Source of the DNA: JAATGI01 sp050729815
GTDB taxonomy: Bacteria; Pseudomonadota; Alphaproteobacteria; ATCC43930; CGMCC-115725
NCBI GenBank assembly: GCA_050729815.1
Contig: JBOHLV010000298.1
Location: forward strand, 1 to 18,462
Length of the DNA stretch: 18,462 nucleotides
Reading direction: 5' to 3'
Positions within the stretch are counted from its first letter, which is position 1, and every line of letters starts with the position of its first letter. Below are positions 1-6,046 of the stretch, piece by piece. The position numbers and the translations under genes were made by a program. A model generated the notes under the pieces. That model saw nothing but the letters and a program-made list of their open reading frames with translations. It searched no databases and was not told the origin of the DNA.

Positions 1-106
1 AACCTTCCCTGATCCTTGGACCAGATCAGCCGCTTGCTTGGAAGTGATGATACCGAGCTCATCTCTCCTACCCCCGTAGAGGAGGATATATATAAGAGAA
101 TAGGTA

Positions 107-147
107 TTGCCGTGGGAGCAACACCCCGTTGCCGTGGGAGCAACACC
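107..147. repeat. Tandem pair of 19-bp hairpin repeats downstream of the polymerase gene
   Basis: The 19-bp sequence TTGCCGTGGGAGCAACACC occurs twice, at 107-125 and 129-147, with a 22-bp period. On the minus-strand transcript each copy can fold as a 5-bp stem (GTTGC/GCAAC; 4 bp plus a mismatch in the distal copy) with the same seven-base loop TCCCACG. The pair starts three bases after the polymerase stop codon. The stretch from 1 to 106 contains a possible minus-strand start at 62 (ATG behind a GGGGGTAGGAG stretch, open to the edge), but 62 bases are too few to call a gene. Possible roles are a transcript-end or attenuation structure, or a protein-binding site. Confidence 0.6.
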
Positions 148-149
148 GG

Positions 150-1958
150 CTAGCGTGCATCAGTTGCCTCGATTTCATCCAGCAGCGACATCACGCGGTC
201 CCACATGAGCTGACCGCGCTCATCCATGTATCGCTCAGGGTATCGAACGACGTTCACGTCGGTGGTGAGTTTGAAGCCGCCAAGAACGATCGACGAGGCT
301 TCGGCCATCGCGGCCTGCATCTTCGTGATGTCACTATCGAGTCGGTCCAGCGGCGCGAGGATAAGGGCGGCATCATGGACCGGCGCGCCTAGTTCGACGC
401 CGGCTTCCGTCCCGATGCAGCAGGCGAGCCGAAGCATCTCTGCTCCGTTTGCCTGCATGGGAAAGTTGGACAGCGACCGGTAGTTGGGGCTGTCTGTAAG
501 ATGGATCAGCCAACCGAATACGGTGTGCAGTTCGCCCTGCAGGGTCGCGTAATCGAGTAACTGATCCGACCACGTCCAGAACTTTCGGTAGGTCTCGCGA
601 TGCAACTGCAGAAGCCCTTTGGCTCGGATCGGCGGCTGATTGATACGGGTGGCAAGTGAATCGGCACCCATGCCGTACTGGATGGCGAGAACGCATGCCT
701 TGAACTGGTCCCGCATGGCCTTATGGGATTTCTTGGTCGCGTCGGGCGGCACGGCGCCGGCCTGCTTGGCAAACGAGAGATAGGGATCGCCGGAGCGGTA
801 CGCTTCCATCATGAGTGGGTCGCTCGAAAGCGCCGCCGCGATCCCGAACTCTTGCTGGCTCCAGTCAATGTAGGCCAAACCACAACCTGCTGGCGGCTTG
901 ATCAACCCGCGAAGCCAGACACTGGGCCCGAAGATAAGCCGGGAATTGCTTGGCTGGTTTCTGCCGGTGCGCGCCCGGAATGCCGAGATGAGGGTCCGGT
1001 TACGTCCATCCGACCCAACCGCAAGGTCGTTCAAGCGCATCTCGGACAGGGAGGCGCGGAGTTCCCGCAACGGCGCGATCTCGGGATGGGCGCGTGCCAT
1101 TTCCCGGAATGTATCGTCGCCCAAGTCGAGCTTGCCGCTCTCAAGCCTCGGCCACGAAAGCCCCTTGCGCCGGAGAAAATCCTCAAACAGGCTGGCCTTG
1201 AAGGTGCGTCCCTCGAAGACGCCATAGGTCTCGTCGATGGATGCAATCAAGCGGTCCTGGATGTCCGGCCAATGTTTTTTAAGGCGTGCCAATGTTTCAG
1301 TATCCAACGGGACACCGGTTCGCTCGATTCGCGCCGCCGCCGCCATGTATCTTCCCCGCAGCAGCGCACGCGGAAGATCGAGCGCGAGCAGCAAACGCGG
1401 CAAAAGAGCCGCCAATGCGGTTACGTCGCTCTCGCAATAGTCGAGAATTGCGGCGCGCTCGCTATCCGACCAAGGCCCACCGCGGAGAATAAGCGTGCGC
1501 ATTTCTTCCTTCTCGACCGTCCCGATACTATCGAGCCCAAAATAGGTCAGGGCCCCAAGCAGGCCCCAGCCGCTGGGTGTCGGAAGTCCGTTTGTTCGAT
1601 TCCGAAATTCCGTGTAGAGGTCGAGAATCCGCTGAGGCGCCGGCCAGCCGAGCGCGAGATGGCAGCCGATTTCAGCGCTGGCGTAGTAGGCAACGAATAA
1701 CGCATCCGCATCAGTAGGGTAGGGCGGAAAGTCTCCGAATTGGTCGCGCCACAGACGGATTTTCTTGCCGGTGTGGAGTTCCCACGCCACGAGGCATACC
1801 GGATCCGGGTTTTCTCCGGGCCCGCTGCCGAACTCAAAGTCGCAGCACCAGATCTCGCGGAACGGCAGCGCTTTGAGATCGGCGGGCAGGTCGGGCGCGA
1901 TTGCAGAGGGGCGGCAACTTGGCCCCTCCGCGATCTTAGCGTACCCATCCAGCGGCAT
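150..1958 (-). CDS. Family A DNA polymerase with 3'-5' exonuclease domain, mobile-element type
   Basis: Template-directed DNA polymerase of the Pol I superfamily, 602 aa, probably for replication or repair synthesis of the element. The N-terminal third resembles a DnaQ-like proofreading exonuclease: D40-x-E42 (Exo I) and the YxxxD motif Y174/D178 (Exo III). Polymerase motif A is at 364-370 with D365, motif B at 416-430 with R416, K420 and Y428, and motif C at 527-530 with H528 and D529. There is no 5'-3' flap nuclease domain, so it is Klenow-like and shorter than host PolA (about 930 aa). Two variations: the residue aligned with E. coli F762 is L424, and the acid after the motif C aspartate is A530 (HDA, not HDE). 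Leucine at the 762 position is reported for many viral family A polymerases. The start lies 2 bp after the stop of the upstream 210-aa gene, implying translational coupling. Confidence 0.92.
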   Translation of the reverse strand: MPLDGYAKIAEGPSCRPSAIAPDLPADLKALPFREIWCCDFEFGSGPGENPDPVCLVAWELHTGKKIRLWRDQFGDFPPYPTDADALFVAYYASAEIGCHLALGWPAPQRILDLYTEFRNRTNGLPTPSGWGLLGALTYFGLDSIGTVEKEEMRTLILRGGPWSDSERAAILDYCESDVTALAALLPRLLLALDLPRALLRGRYMAAAARIERTGVPLDTETLARLKKHWPDIQDRLIASIDETYGVFEGRTFKASLFEDFLRRKGLSWPRLESGKLDLGDDTFREMARAHPEIAPLRELRASLSEMRLNDLAVGSDGRNRTLISAFRARTGRNQPSNSRLIFGPSVWLRGLIKPPAGCGLAYIDWSQQEFGIAAALSSDPLMMEAYRSGDPYLSFAKQAGAVPPDATKKSHKAMRDQFKACVLAIQYGMGADSLATRINQPPIRAKGLLQLHRETYRKFWTWSDQLLDYATLQGELHTVFGWLIHLTDSPNYRSLSNFPMQANGAEMLRLACCIGTEAGVELGAPVHDAALILAPLDRLDSDITKMQAAMAEASSIVLGGFKLTTDVNVVRYPERYMDERGQLMWDRVMSLLDEIEATDAR

Positions 1959-1960
1959 GG

Positions 1961-2593
1961 TTACGCCATCCCGCGCAAATGTTTCACGACGGGGTGGTCG
2001 ATGGTGTCGACGTAGTGGTCACGGAAGGCAATCTTGAGGATTTCGTCAAACCCCAATTCCGGCCATTCCGGCTGGGTATTGCTTTCCGCTTGGAATACTT
2101 CATAGGCGCCCAACGACATATTTGCTACCAAGCGGATCCATTTCTTCATGGCAAGCTCTGCCCCTTCCATCGCGGACCGAAACCACTCGTTGGGCCGACC
2201 ATCGGCACTCGGCAGCTTTGCGGGCCAGATGAATAGAGTGCCCTGGCGATTGATAGCCGTGAACAACGCCATCGGAGTAAATTCAGCCGGCAGCTGCGTC
2301 GCGATTGCCGGCGTCAGCAGGTAGAATTCTCCTTCTTCCTTGAGTTCGATTACCGCGGTCGGATCGAGCCGGTATTCGGGATCCGGGTTTACCCTAACGA
2401 ATTCCTGCCGGTGGGGTTTCCGCACAGGAATCGCCGTGATCAGCTTTTTGACGCCGTTGCCCTCTGCGTAAGATGGGTTGAGCCGCAGGCTCGCGGGATC
2501 AAAGGGATTGGGAACAGATTGAACGGTCATTAGTAGGGACTCCTGGCTAATCGTTGGGGGGAAAGATTCGGTGGTTGCGGGGTCGTTTTCCAT
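1961..2593 (-). CDS. Conserved element protein of unknown function, 210 aa, coupled to the polymerase
   Basis: I do not recognise a characterised family. The protein is soluble, without a signal peptide or membrane segment. It has a proline-rich start, a central segment with a motif of the type VRKPHRQEFVRV, a hydrophobic stretch around FTAINRQGTLFIWPA, and a tryptophan-rich C-terminal part. No catalytic motif is evident. Its stop codon is separated from the polymerase ATG by only two bases, so the two are almost certainly translated together, suggesting a replication accessory role; this is inference from position. The start at 2593 has AAGGA eight bases upstream. An internal ATG at 2530 (protein starting MTVQSVPNPFDP) has AGGAG nine bases upstream and is an equally good candidate, giving 189 aa. 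Confidence 0.75.
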   Translation of the reverse strand: MENDPATTESFPPTISQESLLMTVQSVPNPFDPASLRLNPSYAEGNGVKKLITAIPVRKPHRQEFVRVNPDPEYRLDPTAVIELKEEGEFYLLTPAIATQLPAEFTPMALFTAINRQGTLFIWPAKLPSADGRPNEWFRSAMEGAELAMKKWIRLVANMSLGAYEVFQAESNTQPEWPELGFDEILKIAFRDHYVDTIDHPVVKHLRGMA

Positions 2594-2620
2594 GGGATGA
2601 TTCCTTTGATGCTGGGATCG

Positions 2621-2965
2621 CTAGGCCAATTTCGTTGCGCTCGCGAGCCACTCCGGCAGACGAGAAGCGTCGTAGAGAACGAGTTTTCCAATCTTTGTCC
2701 TGGGCGGCCCGGTGCCGATGGCATGCCAGCGGGCGAGCGTGCGCGGCGATATGCCGAGTGTCTTTGCCAGCTGTGCCGGCGTCAGATATTGCTTGTCAGC
2801 AATCGTGAGTTCGCGACGTAGCTCGCCATTCCGATTCCTGTCTGCAAAGGCGACGGGTTTATTCACGGGCAGCACGGCCGTCGGCTCTTTGTCGCCGACA
2901 AAATTGATCTTGCAACCGAGATCGGCTTTCAGCGTTTCGATGGAATAGGTTTGACTGCAGCGCAT
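2621..2965 (-). CDS. AlpA/excisionase-like helix-turn-helix DNA-binding protein
   Basis: A 114-aa protein whose C-terminal half (residues 59-106) is a MerR-type winged helix-turn-helix of the HTH_17/AlpA kind: YLTPAQLAKTLGIS, then PRTLARWHAIGTGPP, then a wing ending in a tryptophan-containing helix. In mobile elements such proteins act as excisionases or as activators of integrase and replication genes; which applies here is not visible. The start at 2965 is supported by GGAG six bases upstream (2972-2975). Residues 1-18 are encoded inside the first unit of a 144-bp tandem repeat, and the same ribosome binding site and start codon recur 144 and 288 bp upstream. The N-terminal 55 residues look unstructured and basic. 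The 27-bp gap to the next gene suggests one operon with the 210-aa protein and the polymerase. Confidence 0.85.
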   Translation of the reverse strand: MRCSQTYSIETLKADLGCKINFVGDKEPTAVLPVNKPVAFADRNRNGELRRELTIADKQYLTPAQLAKTLGISPRTLARWHAIGTGPPRTKIGKLVLYDASRLPEWLASATKLA

Positions 2966-3348
2966 TTCTCGCTCCGTGGACTATGTTCGGCTATGAGAAT
3001 GGGAGCGCGCGCCTGGGAAGAATAGCGGAGTACTATCGAGCCAATTATCCCCAGCACAACCGAGATCGATTTTCAGCGTTTCGACTGAATAGGTTTGATT
3101 GCGGCGCATCTCTCGCTCCGAGAACCAGGTTCGGCCACGAAGATGGGAGCGCGCGCCTGGGAAGAATAGCGCAGTATTACGAAGGCAATTTTCCCCAGGG
3201 CAACCGAGATCGGTTTTCCGCGTTCCGACCGAGTAGGTTTGATTGCGGCGCATCTCTCGCTCCGTGAATCATGTTCGGCCACGAAGATGGGAGCGCGCGC
3301 CTGGGAAGAATAGCGCAGTATTACGAAGGCAATTACCCCCAGCGGAAT
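2917..3348. repeat. Three tandem 144-bp repeats carrying a duplicated gene start
   Basis: Units run 2917-3060, 3061-3204 and 3205-3348 with an exact 144-bp period. They are diverged but obvious: each begins CGAGATCG, contains GCGCAT followed by TCTCGCTCC, and has the shared core GGGAGCGCGCGCCTGGGAAG followed by AATAGCG. The second and third units resemble each other more than the first. Read on the minus strand, every unit holds GGAGCGAG, a start ATG (2965, 3109, 3253) and the first codons of the helix-turn-helix gene, so the array probably arose by duplication of the 5' end and upstream region of that gene. It fills nearly all of the 400 bp between the unknown gene ending at 3367 and the regulator start. 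Each unit also has a TAATAC/TAGTAC stretch (minus strand) that could be a -10 box, which is speculative. Confidence 0.93.
2981..3253 (-). other. Possible leader reading frame running through the tandem repeats
   Basis: From the start in the third repeat unit (3253, GGAG six bases upstream) a 90-codon frame runs through the second unit and stops with TAG at 2981-2983, 15 bases before the ATG of the helix-turn-helix gene. Because the period is a multiple of three, a second in-frame start lies at 3109. The peptide is itself a repeat, with MRRNQTYSV occurring at residues 1 and 49. The stop next to the real gene's ribosome binding site is what one expects of a coupled leader. The frame could also be a passive by-product of the duplication, so I do not call it a gene. 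Confidence 0.35.
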
Positions 3349-3366
3349 CGCATGAAAATCAGTCGG

Positions 3367-4050
3367 TTATCGGAGAGAAACAGAGAAACCGGTGTCCTTT
3401 CGATGCTTCCTTAGGGTTCTGTAGACTTCGCGCGCTTTCTCGCCCTTGGGCCCGAGCAGCACCTTCATTTCTCGTCTTTCCTTGTCGCGCTCATACTGGC
3501 TTTTGATTTCGCGGATCATCCCCTCTATGTACGAACACAAAGCGGGCCAGACCTCATGCCACGGACGCTCAAGATCGATACTGGCTGCCCTAATGAGTGA
3601 CGCGATGTTCTTGTTGTAGCTCCCCCGCGGACGTCCACGCACTGCAAAAGGAAGTCCTGAATGCTGCATCCACTCCTTGGCGGCAATTGCTACCGCCTTC
3701 CTAACCGCGGTGCGCATGCGTTTAATCGCAGCATTACTTTCTGTTGGTGCACGATTATGAGTAGCAGTATCGATCGCCGCGTTGGCCGCCAGCGCGGCCG
3801 CCACCATCTCAGCGTTCCAAGGGTCTTCGTGGATGGCTTCACCCAAGAAGGCCTTTGCTACCTCCAGGTAAAAAATCTCATCCGAGGGTCCGGCGCACAG
3901 TTTCTGATCAATGTGATGTTCGTCTGCAACGATCTTGAGGGCTTCTCGGTATTTTGCGGGACGCGTGTGGAAGAACTCGTCGGCCTCCACACCGGTCATA
4001 GGTTCAGTAGACACGCTCTCCGGTGCGACCGTCCTGTCGCGATCTGGCAT
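3367..4050 (-). CDS. Unknown protein coupled to the integrase, with an AT-hook-like motif
   Basis: I do not recognise a family. The start is placed at 4050 because this ATG lies two bases after the integrase stop codon, giving 227 aa; a longer frame to 4158 exists but would overlap the integrase by about 100 bp. The protein is soluble and predicted mostly helical: an alanine-rich central helix region (residues 81-125), a basic RGRPRG motif at 138-143 resembling an AT-hook core, then a tryptophan-containing segment and a very basic C-terminal helix rich in K, R and E (residues 175-217). The composition fits a DNA-binding or recombination accessory protein. Coupling with the integrase suggests a role in integration or excision; both points are inference. 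Confidence 0.75.
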   Translation of the reverse strand: MPDRDRTVAPESVSTEPMTGVEADEFFHTRPAKYREALKIVADEHHIDQKLCAGPSDEIFYLEVAKAFLGEAIHEDPWNAEMVAAALAANAAIDTATHNRAPTESNAAIKRMRTAVRKAVAIAAKEWMQHSGLPFAVRGRPRGSYNKNIASLIRAASIDLERPWHEVWPALCSYIEGMIREIKSQYERDKERREMKVLLGPKGEKAREVYRTLRKHRKDTGFSVSLR

Positions 4051-4052
4051 GG

Positions 4053-5372
4053 CTAAGCCGCCCCGCTTGCGCGCCGATCGCTGAGCACCGCGATTGTCGA
4101 CGGCGTCGGATCGAGAATGCGCGCGATCATGGCCGCGAGCTTTTCTAGGGCATCGCACTTTTCGGCCGCATAGGAATGCCTATCGTAGACGCCGCGGACA
4201 CCCGGCACGACATGGCCCAAGACGCGCTCGGCGACACCGTCTGTCACGCTGGCGCGCGCCATAAGGCTTCTAGCGGTACGCCTCAAGTCGTGCAGCGTCC
4301 ACGGCGGCAGCGGCCCGGTAATTTTTGCCAGTTTGAGCCGGGCCTGCGAAAAGCCCGATAGTGGCTTAAGAACCGAGGACGGAAATACCAGGTCGGTATC
4401 ATTCCTACGCGACTGTGCCTGCACAATGGCAATTGCGGCTCGGGACAGCGGTACAAAGTGGTCGCGGGCCGTTTTGTACCTCTCGGCCGGGATAGTCCAA
4501 ATGCCATCCGACGCGATCTCGGCCCACCGCATGCCGGCCACCTCGTCGCGCCGCTGCCCAGTCAGCAGCAGTATCCGAACAAAAGCGCCGAAGGTTCCGA
4601 GTACCGCAGCCGCCGCCCAAACCGCTCGGATTTCATCATCGGTAAGGATGCGGGTTCGCGCCCGCTGCGCCGGCTTTGTTCGCGCCATGCCCCTGACAAA
4701 GGGCGGCGAAAAATCATCATCGCGCAGAGCCCACCAGTTGCAGGCGGAGCGGAAATAACTCAACGTCCGATCAGCCATCGCTTCACCGTTGCGCGCTGCT
4801 ATCTCACCCAACAGGGCCATGATTTCAGAGCGGCGAAGCTCGTACAGGCCAATGGACCCGAGCCGGGGTTTGACCAGGCGCTCGAAGGTATCGTGGTATT
4901 CTCCGCGGGTGCGCAGTTTGGTAGCATGTTGGGCCATGAAGTCGTCCAACATGGCCCCGATGGTCCTGACCCTTGGTGCAGGCTCGAGTTGCTTCAGTGG
5001 ATTCTCGCCTCGGTCAACTTGCTGGCGAAGCTCGCGCCCCCGACGCACCGCTCGGAGCGCTGACCAGTCGGGGAAGCGCCCAATAGTGATCCGATATTGC
5101 TTCCGTTGAAAACGGTAATCGAGAACGAAGGCTTTGGTACCGTTGGGCGTAACGCGCACGCCAAATCCCCGCGGTGCCGCGTCTCCCTGTAGTTTGGCAC
5201 CGCCAAAAAAGGTGACGTGACTGTGCCGCTCTGGAATCGGCAGGGATTCGATTTCCTTCTTATTCAGCCGATGTCCGGCCCCGCCTTCGCCTTGAGATCC
5301 GCCTTCCCCCGAAGGGTCCGGATATTGTCCGTTGTTTGTAGGCTCATCACCAATCACCGATCCTCGTCTCAT
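4053..5372 (-). CDS. int: Tyrosine site-specific integrase of the P4/DUF4102 type
   Basis: Phage-type tyrosine recombinase, 439 aa, catalysing integration and excision of the element. Residues 38-130 look like the DUF4102 arm-binding domain, 135-235 the SAM-like core-binding domain (with SYFRSACNWWALR), and 240-420 the catalytic domain. The catalytic set is visible: R274 in TGQRRDE, K300, H361 and R364 in HDLRRT, H387 in VLGH, and nucleophile Y396 in VYDRH. Length is normal for the group. The start at 5372 has GGAG about ten bases upstream; the first 35 residues are Gly/Ser-rich and unconserved-looking, so a later start is possible. The 5' end faces the chromosomal junction, as in P4-like islands. 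It appears intact. It is coupled to the downstream 227-aa gene. Confidence 0.95.
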   Translation of the reverse strand: MRRGSVIGDEPTNNGQYPDPSGEGGSQGEGGAGHRLNKKEIESLPIPERHSHVTFFGGAKLQGDAAPRGFGVRVTPNGTKAFVLDYRFQRKQYRITIGRFPDWSALRAVRRGRELRQQVDRGENPLKQLEPAPRVRTIGAMLDDFMAQHATKLRTRGEYHDTFERLVKPRLGSIGLYELRRSEIMALLGEIAARNGEAMADRTLSYFRSACNWWALRDDDFSPPFVRGMARTKPAQRARTRILTDDEIRAVWAAAAVLGTFGAFVRILLLTGQRRDEVAGMRWAEIASDGIWTIPAERYKTARDHFVPLSRAAIAIVQAQSRRNDTDLVFPSSVLKPLSGFSQARLKLAKITGPLPPWTLHDLRRTARSLMARASVTDGVAERVLGHVVPGVRGVYDRHSYAAEKCDALEKLAAMIARILDPTPSTIAVLSDRRASGAA

Positions 5373-5550
5373 TGGTCAGCCTCTCCATGTCAACACCTTG
5401 TCAACGCTATCCGTTCGCACGACTGGCGGCATATAGGTACTAAATGTCAGGAGCTGTCAATGTATGTCCAAATCAAATCAATGAGTTGATGCGATGACAC
5501 GGAAAACCGTATCAACGTCAAGTAGTTATATGAATACCGGGCTTCTTTCT
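5373..5550. other. Attachment-end region with clustered GTCA repeats and an inverted repeat
   Basis: No gene is seen between the integrase start and the glycosylase remnant. GTCA(A/G) motifs in the same orientation start at 5389, 5400, 5446, 5456 and 5517; two pairs are 10-11 bp apart, one helical turn, as expected for arm-type sites of an integrase or excisionase. An inverted repeat GTTGAT (5485-5490) / ATCAAC (5511-5516) encloses a smaller palindrome CGGAAAACCG (5500-5509). Together with the adjacent loss of host gene homology this looks like an attachment-site end, but the core cannot be fixed without the other junction. No tRNA is present here. Confidence 0.45.
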
Positions 5551-5694
5551 GATGATGAGGAGCCGCGCCGAGGCCTCGCCCCGGACCAATGGCCGCGGTC
5601 CCAAGGGCAGGTGCGCGGCGCAAGTATCGCAGGCCATGATTTTGCGCATCAGCCGGGCGCGATCGGGCGTCCTCGTCATCGCTTGCTCGACCAT
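5518..5694 (-). pseudogene. 5' remnant of a uracil-DNA glycosylase gene cut by the element
   Basis: The frame encodes the N-terminus typical of bacterial uracil-DNA glycosylase-family proteins that are usually around 200 aa: a Cys-x2-Cys pair (CDTC) followed by AAHLPLGPRPLV and the first strand ARLLII. In the family the next residues form the GQAPG catalytic/uracil-binding motif; here they read RKKPG and the frame ends after a few more codons at 5518. The remaining two thirds of the enzyme, including the C-terminal HPS-type motif, are absent. The base composition turns AT-rich exactly where homology ends, so the break is best explained by integration of the element. An ATG at 5694 with AGGA eight bases upstream, or one at 5679, is the likely start. 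No active enzyme can be made from this fragment. Confidence 0.75.
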
Positions 5695-5708
5695 GATGGC
5701 CATCCTAC

Positions 5709-6035
5709 ATGATGGCGATGATCGGCGCATCCCGTCGCGTTCCGCTTGGTGCCTGGGCGGTCCTTCTCGTTGGAGCGGCGAGCCTCGTGGGCTCGCTCGC
5801 ACCGGCCGGCCCTGCCCTCGCGGCCACGGCGGAGCAGAAACAGGCTGTCGTGATCTGGAAACAGCAGGATCGTTGCGCGCGCGCCGCGTTTGCGCACGAC
5901 CCCGACTATACGCCGGTGGCGATCCGCCGGCGCAACGCGGCGATACGGGCCTGCGATATCGCCCATGGCGTGCCACCGCGCACGGCACGCGGCGCCTCAC
6001 CGGTGCGCCGCATTCCGGATGCGAACCGCGAATAG
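5709..6035 (+). CDS. Small secreted protein of unknown function
   Basis: A 108-aa protein with a clear Sec signal peptide: basic start (GASRR), hydrophobic stretch at residues 12-31 and an Ala-x-Ala cleavage site near residue 38-39 (PALA/AT). The mature part is about 70 aa, basic, with two cysteines (C56, C82) that could form a disulfide, and the sequence QQDRCARAAFAHDPDYTP, a pattern I associate with short uncharacterised periplasmic proteins of acetic-acid-type alphaproteobacteria. No function can be assigned. The start could be 5709, 5712 or 5718; none has a strong ribosome binding site. It is divergent from the glycosylase remnant and converges with tadD, the stops being 11 bp apart. Confidence 0.7.
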   Translation: MMAMIGASRRVPLGAWAVLLVGAASLVGSLAPAGPALAATAEQKQAVVIWKQQDRCARAAFAHDPDYTPVAIRRRNAAIRACDIAHGVPPRTARGASPVRRIPDANRE

Positions 6036-6046
6036 TCTGCGTCGGG

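Larger units (their letters stand above)
1..5545. mobile_element. Right end of an integrated mobile element (integrase, AlpA-like regulator, family A DNA polymerase)
   Basis: All recognisable genes from the left edge to 5372 lie on the minus strand and make a typical mobile-element set: tyrosine integrase nearest the junction, small excisionase/AlpA-like DNA-binding protein, unknown proteins and its own family A DNA polymerase. The right boundary is placed near 5535-5555 because a host uracil-DNA glycosylase reading frame loses its family sequence there and runs into AT-richer DNA. The left boundary is outside the window: the other half of the glycosylase gene is not seen. No capsid, terminase, relaxase or conjugation genes are visible, so whether this is an ICE, an IME, a satellite or a prophage cannot be decided. 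The boundary is an inference; the gene content is seen directly. Confidence 0.75.

Noticed and set aside
1..160. Second open minus-strand frame at the left edge reading ELGIITSKQAADLVQ
   Set aside because: It is open back to a TGA at 160-162 but contains no ATG, GTG or TTG start, and it crosses the hairpin repeats; too little sequence to support a gene.
2917..3348. CRISPR-like array
   Set aside because: Units are 144 bp, contiguous, diverged and without spacers; they match a duplicated gene start.
5373..5708. tRNA gene as integration target
   Set aside because: No cloverleaf-like sequence or T-loop GGTTCGA-type motif was found next to the integrase; the neighbouring host sequence is a protein-coding remnant.
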